A stretch of 64,000 bases of DNA from Phaeodactylum tricornutum CCAP 1055/1 (Eukaryota; Bacillariophyta; Bacillariophyceae; Surirellales; Neidiaceae). Of this stretch, positions 20,558 to 29,948 are shown piece by piece; within the stretch, counting starts at the first letter, position 1; the number at the start of each line of letters is the position of its first letter. A program made the position numbers and the translations under genes. The notes under the pieces were generated by a model. The model was not told where the DNA came from. It saw only the letters and a list, made by a program, of their open reading frames with translations, and made no database searches. The stretch spans positions 124,001-188,000 of the forward strand of contig NC_011685.1 of the NCBI RefSeq assembly GCF_000150955.2. Direction: 5' to 3'.

Positions 20558-21641
20558 TCCTTAATCATCTAAAATGACCCTATACAAACAACACAACAGC
20601 ATTGCTTGTTTTGTGATGATTGATCTGTCTCTTAATATGCACAATTGTCTGCTGAGATCTCTGCCCAACTTGTTTGTTGTTTTGTACTCTGTAAAGGTTT
20701 GTTTCCGCTCTTTTTGTTTGGACTCTTAAAACAATTGCAAGTTTCCAGTCTCAACAATGCCTATGAATTTTCTCTTGTAGTCAGCTAGATGTCACGACTC
20801 CGCAAGTATACCATCTTCATAATAAGTGCGAAACACCGGTTGTCTTCATTCTGCTCTACCAAGATTTGTAGCCTGGTATACATTGCTGTACATTGTCGCT
20901 CTCCTTGGTAACTTGACTCACTCTCGTGTTGAGGGAGCGGCAAAAACTACTTTCCACATGGGTTAATACAAGTTCACCTGTTCTGGAGCCCTGACAATGA
21001 AAGTAAAACGTCAACATTTGTGCAATGTATTGTCTTACACAATGGACAAACTTTGGGTACCCACACAATTCAGGAACAACAGTAGTGATGTCACTGGAAA
21101 AAGATACTTATATATGCATCATGAACTAGGTTTAAACAAATATGTGGTAAAACCTTCTTCCATTATATTGCAAAAATAGTACTGAAACTACTATGAGAAA
21201 GGCATTTATATATTGTTATGTTTCAAAACACCAATATGCAAATAGTTGTCGAAATTCAGTTAATGTAAGAAACTAGTATGAACATGAATTCTTTAAGTGC
21301 AAAAACCAACATGAAATTTGAGATTCAAGATGCTCGGAGTAGGAAATCCCTACGACAAGCATAGGGTTCAATATCCCTAATTTGTGGAGACAAGTCTAAA
21401 ACCAAACTATAGTCCTTCAAAAGGAAATCGAATGCAAAAACAAAAGAAGAAAAGAAAGGATTCCCCTCTAGGAAGTGGATAAAGACATTAATACATACCT
21501 TATAGAGGAAAGAAAATGGAATAATACTTTGGAGTTCTTATTGTGTTGTGCATCTAGTGGTACAGGTTTACAAAAATTAGAATTGGAACACAATGTGCTT
21601 ACCAAGGTATTGTTCTCAGCCTCAGGAAGCAACAGACGGAA

Positions 21642-21769
21642 GCGGCTACCTCCTTTGGTTTTCCTTGTGCAACACTGATTGCGAAACATCAAGCGACGGA
21701 CGGGAGCGGCTACCTCCTTTGGTTTTCCTTTTGCAGCACTGATTGCAAAAAATCAAGCAACGGACGGTT
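21642..21769 (+). repeat. Two-copy tandem repeat, 64-bp unit
   Basis: Unit 1 (21642-21705) and unit 2 (21706-21769) both begin GCGGCTACCTCCTTTGGTTT and differ at roughly seven positions. The bases just before unit 1 (CAACAGACGG) resemble the end of the unit, hinting at a partial third copy. It lies inside the inverted-repeat spacer. Confidence 0.85.
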
Positions 21770-21840
21770 GCACCGTGAATAGAAAAAGGCTACTGGCAAT
21801 ATAGGCCACAAAGATGTTGGTACTGGCTTTGGGAATACAG

Positions 21841-22146
21841 TCAACTCCCTTTGGCTTGTACAATGCGGGTTCCGTTTTCGTCGTTGCCCCATACGAGATT
21901 CTGAAAAGTCCCACAGCCGCCCATTTGCACGGCGGAGTCGTCGGGGAATTGTTCCATGGCGGCCACGAGGACTTGAATACCTCCGGCGCTAGCGATGCCG
22001 CCCTTGTTGTTCTGATCCAGTGCCAGATTCTGGAGTGCTCTCCCGCCGGCAGCTTGTACGAGTGCGTCGTCGGAGAAGCGGTGCATCGCCTTGACAATGG
22101 CGAGGAGTCCACCGGTGAGACTAATGGTGACACGGTTGGGAACATA
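21841..22146 (-). pseudogene. Fragment of an armadillo-repeat protein gene
   Basis: The minus strand is open for about 100 residues with two ARM-like repeats of ~42 residues. Each has the acidic turn (FSDDALVQAAGG and FPDDSAVQMGG), the helix ALQNLALDQNNKGGI or TFQNLVWGNDENGTRI, and a GGIQVLVAAMEQF-type helix. Long ARM proteins of this kind are common in stramenopiles. Here there is no good start, the frame stops after the second repeat, and no further repeats were found on either side, so it looks like a relocated fragment. A short real gene with undetected introns is possible but less likely. Confidence 0.6.
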
Positions 22147-22408
22147 TAGAATCTTTACATACCGGTATTTTCCTGTTTAACATTGCATGTACATAACGCC
22201 TTGTTGTTCTATTGTCGCAAATACAGCAAACTCCCAATTGCCGCTGCCGCAACACTGGGAACTCCCTGCAAAATTGTCAACATATTCTTCGAACGCGTCG
22301 GGGCAGCGCTGCTGCCAAAGCCCGTAGCTGTTGGTTTCGGCTATCATCCTTGTTTCCATTAGGTATGCCATATGGTACCGGAAGACAATAAAAGACTAAT
22401 AATAAGGT

Positions 22409-22609
22409 AGTTTCATTGTGAAGAGTCGAACGAAATGAGAATTCGGTATGCAAATGGTCAAGGGTAACCTCTTTCGATCGGCTTGCAGGCTCGACAGAGC
22501 ATCGGTTTGAATCGCAAACGGCCAAAAGCAAATGTTTCTGAAGATGACGTGTATCAGTCGTGTGGATGGTTTTCATACCCGCGAGACTAGGTGATCTAGC
22601 CATCCCCCT
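22409..22609 (-). repeat. Right arm of the perfect 201-bp inverted repeat
   Basis: Reverse-complement partner of 20357-20557, identical over 201 bp by direct reading. On the outer side it abuts CACAGTCACCGTGAG, itself a short imperfect palindrome with a TCACAGTCA-type motif. Confidence 0.92.
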
Positions 22610-23121
22610 CACAGTCACCGTGAGCTGTGATACGCCGATACAATGTCTGTCGTTCGGATACATTTTCAAATCTGCTAAAAGCATGGAATGTGGAATGCAA
22701 CGAAACACTGTCGGTCCAAAAACAAAACTCGTTCACTGCACCCTCGAATGATGTCGATAGGCTGTTGGCCACGTCGGCGTCTGAGGTTCGGTCCCGACTT
22801 TTCGACACCAATCAAAGACCCACAGAGAACAGAGTTTTCGTTATAGCCCAAACCCCGCAGGGTCCAATCAGAACACTTTCGATACGCAACGTTTGGAGGC
22901 CCATATTTCGTGTCGTCACACAAACGATCAACACCAAGCGGAAACCCGAACGACTCGGCATACCATACAATTGCACCCCACTTCCGTGTCAACCAAGCCT
23001 CGGGGATCTTGCACAGGCTCCTCGCGTTTGACGCTCATAGGACCACAGCAGCACTCCACAGAAGACCATCTTGTTTCCAACGAAACGTGAGGCCTCCACT
23101 TGCCATTGCATCTTACGAAGA

Positions 23122-24804
23122 ATGAATTTCCCGACACGAGTAATAACGAATTCAGGTAGTCGATCATCTTCCTGGCGGAGGATCCAAAGGCCTTCTACAT
23201 CAACAACACCTTCCAATAGAACTTCCACACCCTGTCGCTGCCGATGGATATCCACGGCTGCTACGACTTCGGTGTCCCCGAATCTTTCTTTTAATTGCAC
23301 GGACATGCTTTTCGAGAAGAAACTTCCGTTGTCCGATTCGCGACTCTGGCGAATCCAAAACGCACGAAGGTTGAGCAGTTGGGCTTACACAACGACCTCG
23401 CTGGCCTCCGACACATCGATACCTCTGTCCTCTTCTACTACCGTAACTGATAAGACTACCAACAAATCCAATTCCTCCGAACTGTTGGACGTGTTTGTCG
23501 ATACTCAGTATGATATGCAGCAGCTCGAAAGTCTCGCTTCGCAGCGTCCGACACCGCTGCGTCTCGCTGACATGTACGAGTATGGGCGCGGTATAGATCC
23601 GGCGCAACGTCTCCGCAATTCGCAGTTCCTTCATCGTGAATTGCCCATTCGCGTCGCCCAACGCGCCTACGACTTACTCACTTTGCCACACGGCTTGTCC
23701 AACGCCACACCCATTCGACAAGTCGCCGCAACCTATATACAATATCTCCAGCAGTTTAAATCACGACCCTGCCCGCAGAACAAGCCACAGGAAGAAGAGT
23801 TTACGGATTTTGTGCAATCGCTGGTGCTGGATCGCGCGGCCGTTCCGATTTCGATTTTTCGGGGTATTTTGGCTTGGATGGGATCAGCCCCGCATAGCGA
23901 CGATGACCGCCAGGATCAAACTTCCTCATTGTCGTCCTTGGAAGAGCAACCCGATCGGTTGCAGGAAATGGAAGATGCCTTGTACAGGTTTTTCACCGCC
24001 CGAGTGGGGTTGCGGTTTTTAACCGTTCATCACGTATTGTCGTCCCGCCGTCCGTCGGCTAAGGCATTGAAAGATGTCACGTTTTTGTTCCCACCGGACC
24101 AAAGCGATGATTTCTTGGGATGTATTCAAACTAACTGCGATCTTGTTAAGGAAGTTAACAAGGTTGCAAAGTTAATTCATGAGCAAACAATGGAATATTA
24201 CGGTATCTGTCCAGAAATTGAAGTAGTGGACTGCATCGAGGATACGGATCAGGCAAAAGACGGCAAGAGCAAAAACAAAACGCGAGACTTTACCTACGTT
24301 CCTCATCATTTGCACTACATGATTTGCGAACTCTTGAAAAACTCATGCCGGGCTACGGTCCAACAATTTCGTGCGCAAGAAATGCACACCCAGGGTCCAT
24401 ACGGACACGATAGCGCCAAAATTCCCTCGATCAAGGTCGTCATGGTCAAGGGTGAAGAAGATGTGACAATTAAAGTTGCCGACAAGGGTGGTGGCATTCC
24501 CCGCTCCAAAATGGAGCGCATTTGGAAATTTGCACATTCGACGGCGGACCAGAACGAAGCGGAATCCGATTTTGGAACGGACGCGACTAGTGGTGCACGG
24601 ATTCGCGGATTTGGCTTGCCACTCGCACGTATTTACGCGCGCTACTTTGGAGGCGAATTGACTCTGAAGTCGACGGAAGGGTACGGGTTGGATGCGTACT
24701 TGCATTTACCGCGACTTGGAGATGCCTGCGAGAAGCTACCCCATTTGGTCAAGTCGAGTCCGGGTGAATTGGATTCCATGCCGAATCGCTACGTAAAAAA
24801 CTAA
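23122..24804 (+). CDS. Mitochondrial BCKDH/pyruvate dehydrogenase kinase-type protein kinase
   Basis: Single exon. The first ATG (23122) gives 560 residues; an ATG at 23305 gives a shorter form whose N-terminus (LWRIQNARRLSSWAY) also looks like a mitochondrial presequence, so the start is uncertain. The N-terminal helical bundle of the BCKDK/PDK family is recognisable (TPLRLADMYEYGR, QFLHRELPIRVAQRA). The GHKL ATP-binding domain follows: N-box ELLKNSCRAT near residue 403, G1 box DKGGGIP near 454, and G2 box GFGLPLARIYARYFGG near 497. Such kinases phosphorylate Ser on the E1-alpha subunit of pyruvate or branched-chain 2-oxoacid dehydrogenase in the matrix and switch it off. Which complex is targeted cannot be read from motifs alone. 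An insert of ~30 residues near DQAKDGKSKNKT lengthens the protein. Confidence 0.85.
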   Translation: MNFPTRVITNSGSRSSSWRRIQRPSTSTTPSNRTSTPCRCRWISTAATTSVSPNLSFNCTDMLFEKKLPLSDSRLWRIQNARRLSSWAYTTTSLASDTSIPLSSSTTVTDKTTNKSNSSELLDVFVDTQYDMQQLESLASQRPTPLRLADMYEYGRGIDPAQRLRNSQFLHRELPIRVAQRAYDLLTLPHGLSNATPIRQVAATYIQYLQQFKSRPCPQNKPQEEEFTDFVQSLVLDRAAVPISIFRGILAWMGSAPHSDDDRQDQTSSLSSLEEQPDRLQEMEDALYRFFTARVGLRFLTVHHVLSSRRPSAKALKDVTFLFPPDQSDDFLGCIQTNCDLVKEVNKVAKLIHEQTMEYYGICPEIEVVDCIEDTDQAKDGKSKNKTRDFTYVPHHLHYMICELLKNSCRATVQQFRAQEMHTQGPYGHDSAKIPSIKVVMVKGEEDVTIKVADKGGGIPRSKMERIWKFAHSTADQNEAESDFGTDATSGARIRGFGLPLARIYARYFGGELTLKSTEGYGLDAYLHLPRLGDACEKLPHLVKSSPGELDSMPNRYVKN

Positions 24805-25346
24805 ACAGCCAGCATCAGTAACGGATAGCTAAATCTATTGCAAGGACCTAATCCTCATTGTGTTGGCTCCAGAGATATTCCATTCTATTGATAGTGATAT
24901 ACATAGCAGAATTGGCAGTCTAGTTGTTGCCTAGCGGATAGAGAGACTGTCTGGATACAACTCTATTCCAAACGAGCTTAACCTCGAATTTTTGACCAAA
25001 AATTTGTCCAGTGAGCATTCTTGTTGTGACGCTTACTTTTGGGAATCGTCGCGCCATGGTTTCCGAACCCGGTTAACTGTTAAAGTTGTTCAAAGTCAGT
25101 AAGGTGAAAGAGTTTCACTGTTGTACTAGAAGTATTTATGATTGATGTTTGTCGGCCAGTTATTTTGTTTTAAATGAAAGCAGATAACCACCTAAATATC
25201 ACATATTTTGACAATGAGTGCTCTACTAGAAAGCTTTTTACAGTCAGTGCAGCATTTAGATTTGTAAATTTGCCACCCACCGTAAAAAATCGGTGTATCT
25301 ACTCACGGTCAAGCGCTGGTCACTTCACGCAACGCATCTATGGAAA
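24805..25346. other. Intergenic region
   Basis: 542 bp, AT-rich, between the mitochondrial kinase and the GT92 pseudogene. It contains a TTACAGTCAGTGC motif near 25240 and ACCGTAAA near 25279, both recurrent in the window. No gene or RNA recognised. Confidence 0.4.
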
Positions 25347-26857
25347 ATGAAAAAAGCTCCGGGTCCATGCTGTCGGCGTCAATCGAATACGACTATTATT
25401 GCACTCCTTGCAGTCATCCCTTTGTGCAGCATCAACGTATTCAGCAATTTGTGGCAGTCCATTTTCGCCGCTACGGAAAATTCCAGCAAAGGGGATGGAG
25501 AAGCCTTTCACATGCTTCACTGGACACAAAATCGGACCAATCGGGAGGAGTTGCATAGAGTTTCGTTGGCTACGCTGCCTACGACCGCGACTGCCGATGC
25601 TATCGGGAGTATCTCCCGCCTTGGCAGCACCAGCGAGTCTGTCGAAAACTCCGACGGAACTTTCAACCAAATTGTGGAGCTCCCTATCGACGAAACGTTC
25701 TCGGCCTGCATCCTGTTTATGGACGACAATCCCCGTCTAGTGGAGTGGTTGGTCTATCATTTCTTTGCCTTGAACTTGCGCGAAGTTGTCGTGGCCGTCG
25801 ATTGACGAAGCAAATCGAGTCCTTGGCCATCTCTGAAGCGCTGGACGCCGTACATGAATATCACCGTCTGAAACGACAACGACTACCATTTTGCATCCGA
25901 CGAACAGATTGCTCTCAATGGCACGTTAGTCCAAAAAAGAAATGTGCACCTTTCTAGGCAGAAGCTCTTTCATGGAGAATTTATAAAGTACCTGCAAGGA
26001 CGAAAGAGGACATGGACCGCATTCCATGACATCGACGAGTATATTTCTGTTGACGAACGAGTCGTTTCCAATGCCAAAGAGCGTAGCTCCACGCCAGGAA
26101 GCGTAATGCGTACGAATCCCATTCCCGACGGCTGGAACGAAAGCTGTGCTCCAGTACCAAGGTGTCGATTTTCAGCTGTGGAAAGCCACCCAGAAGAGGT
26201 GAGCGTGGGGGTCCCTTCTATAATCGGTGCAAACCAGCTCGAAACGCTTCGCTGGATGTATCGTTCACAGAAAGGTCGTGACGGTCTACCCAAGTCGATA
26301 ATTGATATTTCCCAGGTCCCCTTGCACAAAGGTACTAATTTGGCATTCATAGAGTTGTCAAAGGAATTTGTCCCAGGCAGAACTTTGAGCGCAGCTTTTT
26401 GGTGATAAATCACTACCTGGGTGACTGGAACGTGTAGTACGTGTTGTTGTTGTTGTTGTTTTCGATGAGAGTCCTTGACATAAGGGTTACTGCTTTTTCG
26501 AAATTTGTGCCCACGCTGTTCCTTTCTGACCACTTCTTAGTCGTATTGCTTTTCCATTGCAGTTCCTTTCGAGATGATAGCCGAAAGGGAGGCGAGAAAA
26601 GTAGGCAAGTGTGGGAATTCCGAACCAACGAGACCGAGGGTGGCTCGGCTGATCAGATCCGACCATGGATTGGCGGCTTTGTTGCTGCCATGGGCGAAGA
26701 ACGTGCTTTCCTTTTGTTGAAGGACGCCGGGTTGCCACAGAACTTCAAAGTTTTCAACAAAAATGAATGGAGAGTCAAAAAGTCTGCTGTTCACTCTTAT
26801 TTGAAAAATGGGCTTGATCCACAGCTCATAGATTTTCTAGATCAGCACGCTGGTTAG
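25347..26857 (+). pseudogene. Decayed paralogue of the GT92-like glycosyltransferase
   Basis: A copy of the gene at 9754-11490, recognisable from the signal anchor to the C-terminus. It keeps ACILFMDDNPRLVEWLVYHF, FHDIDEYI and, after an intron at the same place (donor GTACGT after GACTGGAACGTGTA, acceptor TTGCAG before 26564), an intact second exon. Exon 1 has two in-frame TGA codons, at 25803-25805 (Pro in the other copy) and 25869-25871 (Trp in the other copy), and a frame shift near 26340-26400. It also lacks the LQMLQEVKSMK segment. The N-terminus differs but still encodes a signal anchor, so the copies diverged before decay. Use of TGA as selenocysteine is unlikely given the replaced residues. 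Confidence 0.82.
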
Positions 26858-27676
26858 TTTATTGCCTAGTGGGATGTTGCCTGGTTCTAGCATGCTACAC
26901 CGTAAATATTGGGTGAGGAGTTCCCCAGGGAAGGGATAAGTCAAGTGTTGGAGGGGGTTCTTGGCTGTAATTGTCCAAAAGCGTGATCATTGTTTGCACA
27001 AGACATCCTCTAGCACTAATTAGAGCTAATAACAAGGTGGCTCCAATTGACTCTCGCGGTTACTGTGCACCGAAGCTTGCGAAATGTCGTCGCTGCCAGA
27101 TCGACAGATATGTGAACCTCCCTCTCTAGACTCCACACCGGATGTACAGCCAGACTTTCACTGGAGCGCCTTGGTAACCCTTTTTCCATAATCACATAGG
27201 GCTGGGATGACATCCCGTGGGAATCTCTTGCGGCACTCGTTTGCACGCACTACACTCTATTATATGGCTCAACGTATAAATGTAAGCAACCCACGCGCCG
27301 TCCTAGCCCAAAAATGCTCCCTATTGTTTTCCGATGACCGCCTGGCTGTGGGGACGGGAACGGTGTGTGTCGAGTAAATAGGGGAAGAGTCCCTTAGGAT
27401 CGAAAGCGTGAGACGTCGCGTGTGGCGGGCAGGATTCATGTGTAGAAATCGCCCGAGACACCAAAAATATAGGTATTTTCTCGTCGGGTCGCAACGCGAG
27501 ACGATCCAGCCCCACAGAATATACCGTACAACCGGAGACAACGGGTGGGGAGGAACGTAGGACTGCGGCCAGTGCTCTTTGGAGAGGAAACGACTAGAGC
27601 ATCCACAGTGAACAAGGGTTTCACTATCGATAACCGCACGCATTGCGACGGTAAGAGTCTGCCGTTTAGTGGCACC
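26858..27676. other. Intergenic region upstream of the TPR gene
   Basis: About 820 bp. From 27545 the frame of the TPR gene is open but has no ATG until 27677, so this part is taken as 5' UTR. An ACCGTAAATA motif lies near 26889. No RNA gene or repeat was seen. Confidence 0.4.
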
Positions 27677-29713
27677 ATGAATTCGCTGTTTCATCGATTG
27701 AATGATCGCCGCAAATCCCGCAGAAAGTCCAAGGAAGACGAGCCGCAGTCATCGTCTACTGCGGCACTGTCCTCGAAAGACTTGCAGAGTACGGAATTGG
27801 AACCCACAGCGAGACAAACCCGTCGGGAAACAGCGCGACGGCGGTCTACCAAAGTGTCGGAATCGTCGAGACGCAGTATGAACGGCAATGCGGGCTCTCC
27901 GGTTGGTACATCAACCGTAAGTGTCAATGATCGCAGTCCCCGAACGAGGAATACAGACCCCCCAAGCCCCCGTCGATCCAAACGGACTCTGCAAGGGGTA
28001 CAAGAGGAGCAGCAAAAATCCATCAATGCGTTGCTGGGAAACGGAACTAGAAGACACCGTACCTCGTTACCTTCAACGCCCGAAACACAACGCTCGACTC
28101 CTGGTTCCGTAGCCGACCGAACACGATTGACTCCAGCGGAAGCCACCGTGAAACGACTACGAGCGCGACAAAGCAGACCACATACCGGCAGTGCCAGTAC
28201 TAGTGCCGTTCCCGAAAAGAAATCTGTCAAAGACAAGGAGCCGCCGCACGATCAGCGTTCGGAAAACCTGGAAACCGAATCCGTCGTTGCGGATCAGTGC
28301 AATGAAGTGTCTCGACAAGCGGCAGCTTTGGACCAGGAAGGAAACTCTTTTTTTGAAAAGGGCGAATATGATCAAGCATTTTTGCGGTACGAAAAGGCAC
28401 TGACTTTGAAGCGTTCGATCATGGAAGATTTCAAACCCCGCCTTGCCGCCACAAAGGCTGCAACTTCCGCACAACACGAAGCCTCCCTCGTCGCCTCTGT
28501 CGCTACGTCTATCAACAACATGACATACTTGAAACAACGCGCCGGTCAAGCGTCCGCGGAGGAATCGCTGGCATCTTATCTAAGAGCGCTTCAGATGAAG
28601 CGCGAAATTCTTGGACCCGATCATCTGTCGGTGGGGAAGACGCTCAATAATATTGGTTCCGTCTTTTATCTGAAACGCGAATTTGAGCCTGCGCTCAAAG
28701 CTTACCAGGATGCCCATGTTATTTTAGCGAAGCAACTCGGAGCCTCTCATTTGGATGTGGGGACAATCATTTCTAATATTGGCGACGTGTATGCGGCTAT
28801 GGGGGAGCGTTCGCTTGCACTGGAAAACTACCATAAGGCTCTGGACATCCGATGGACGACTCTGGGGAAACAAGACCCCAAAGTCGTTCGCCTAATGCAA
28901 CAAGTAGCCTCTCTGGAAACAGGCTCACAACCGCAGAAACCGGTGGGGGATTTATCGGATAGTGAAGACGAAGAGTTTGCCAGAGAAGATAGAGCCCGAC
29001 ACGAGGTCATTCAGAAAGAGGTCAAAACGTTGAAGAAAGAACTAGCAGAGGATATGAAATTTTTTGATTTGATGGAGCGACAAATGGCAATTGATATGGT
29101 GAAGGATAAAACGAGGATCTTTCGAGAAATGCATGATCTTGACAAGCAAGGAAAGGAAGTTGGTAAGAATAGTGAAACAAAATCCTCTACGGACTTGGAA
29201 GACAGCTTCTCGAGCGTTCCAGGCGCTGCATCGCCTAATCCAATGCCAACCATACCACACTCTCCGGTCATTGCTGCAGTGAATGCGCAAATGGAACGTA
29301 GGACGCCGATGAAGTCGTCACCGCGGCTAGAAACTCCGAAATCCACGAAATCGTTGAGTGCGCAAGAACGGAATGAGGCGCTTAGCAGCGTACGCACGAG
29401 ACTAGCCAAGCTACGAAACGATCGTGCCGCAGCCGGGAAAGACCAAAAAGAATACGAACGAAAGTCGTACCTGGCCTCTCTGCAACAAAAGAAGAATGAG
29501 GCGACGCCACGACGGCATTACATGGACGCTACCGCATCTTCTGCTGCAAAGTCCTCGTACAGTTTGTCTCCGATACCCATCGCAGCCTCGCCAATTGCGC
29601 ATTCAGTGCCGGGTCAAACAAAGATCGATTGGAAAGAGAGCATAAGCGCTCGACGAAAACTCTCTTTGACGCCAGAAGTGGCTCCTATCGATGTGGAGGT
29701 CAATCGAGCCTGA
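27677..29713 (+). CDS. TPR protein with kinesin-light-chain-like repeats and a coiled coil
   Basis: Single exon, 678 residues from the first ATG. Residues 1-210 are basic, Ser/Thr/Arg-rich and probably disordered. Residues about 214-401 contain tetratricopeptide repeats: an AALDQEGNSFFEKGEYDQAF unit and then ~42-residue units of the kinesin-light-chain type (GKTLNNIGSVFYLKREFEPAL; GTIISNIGDVYAAMGERSLAL). A charged helical segment (about 440-500, KEVKTLKKELAEDMKFF) is a likely coiled coil, followed by a Ser/Pro-rich tail. TPR arrays of this kind hold protein partners; no enzymatic domain is seen. It converges with PARN, 235 bp apart. Confidence 0.75.
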   Translation: MNSLFHRLNDRRKSRRKSKEDEPQSSSTAALSSKDLQSTELEPTARQTRRETARRRSTKVSESSRRSMNGNAGSPVGTSTVSVNDRSPRTRNTDPPSPRRSKRTLQGVQEEQQKSINALLGNGTRRHRTSLPSTPETQRSTPGSVADRTRLTPAEATVKRLRARQSRPHTGSASTSAVPEKKSVKDKEPPHDQRSENLETESVVADQCNEVSRQAAALDQEGNSFFEKGEYDQAFLRYEKALTLKRSIMEDFKPRLAATKAATSAQHEASLVASVATSINNMTYLKQRAGQASAEESLASYLRALQMKREILGPDHLSVGKTLNNIGSVFYLKREFEPALKAYQDAHVILAKQLGASHLDVGTIISNIGDVYAAMGERSLALENYHKALDIRWTTLGKQDPKVVRLMQQVASLETGSQPQKPVGDLSDSEDEEFAREDRARHEVIQKEVKTLKKELAEDMKFFDLMERQMAIDMVKDKTRIFREMHDLDKQGKEVGKNSETKSSTDLEDSFSSVPGAASPNPMPTIPHSPVIAAVNAQMERRTPMKSSPRLETPKSTKSLSAQERNEALSSVRTRLAKLRNDRAAAGKDQKEYERKSYLASLQQKKNEATPRRHYMDATASSAAKSSYSLSPIPIAASPIAHSVPGQTKIDWKESISARRKLSLTPEVAPIDVEVNRA

Positions 29714-29948
29714 GAGAGCCTTCTGCAACACCAGCAGCGACGACTTCCTATTGACGCATCAAAATGAACTTTTTTATCGTTGGAGACACACTAGAACTTT
29801 CACTTGGGGAATACGCAACAATTTTGTGTTTGGGTGGGAAGGGAACGTGTTCCATTGCATTGAATGCTACTGAATCGTGCTTAGCTTTAAATTATAACCG
29901 CGCATGGTCAGTACTCCGATAGTGGCATAAAAGTCTCTCCTCGACTCG

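Larger units (their letters stand above)
20094..23121. other. Rearranged gene-poor region with inverted repeat
   Basis: Three kilobases without a supported complete gene. It contains a perfect 201-bp inverted repeat (20357-20557 and 22409-22609), a 64-bp tandem duplication at 21642-21769 and an armadillo-repeat gene fragment at 21841-22146, each listed separately. The rest of the interval is AT-rich, especially 20.57-21.6 kb. A plus-strand open frame at 22627-23031 has no recognisable domain. Confidence 0.6.

Noticed and set aside
21330-21385. Hairpin TAGGG-TTCAATAT-CCCTA resembling a tRNA T-arm.
   Set aside because: The loop has eight bases instead of seven, and no acceptor, D or anticodon arm fits around it.
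20357-22609. Reading the inverted repeat as a complete DNA transposon.
   Set aside because: No transposase, no clear target-site duplication and no element ends of a known family; only the repeat itself is supported.
25803-25871. Two in-frame TGA codons in the GT92 paralogue as possible selenocysteine codons.
   Set aside because: The intact copy has Pro and Trp at these places, not Cys, and a frame shift follows downstream; decay explains it better.
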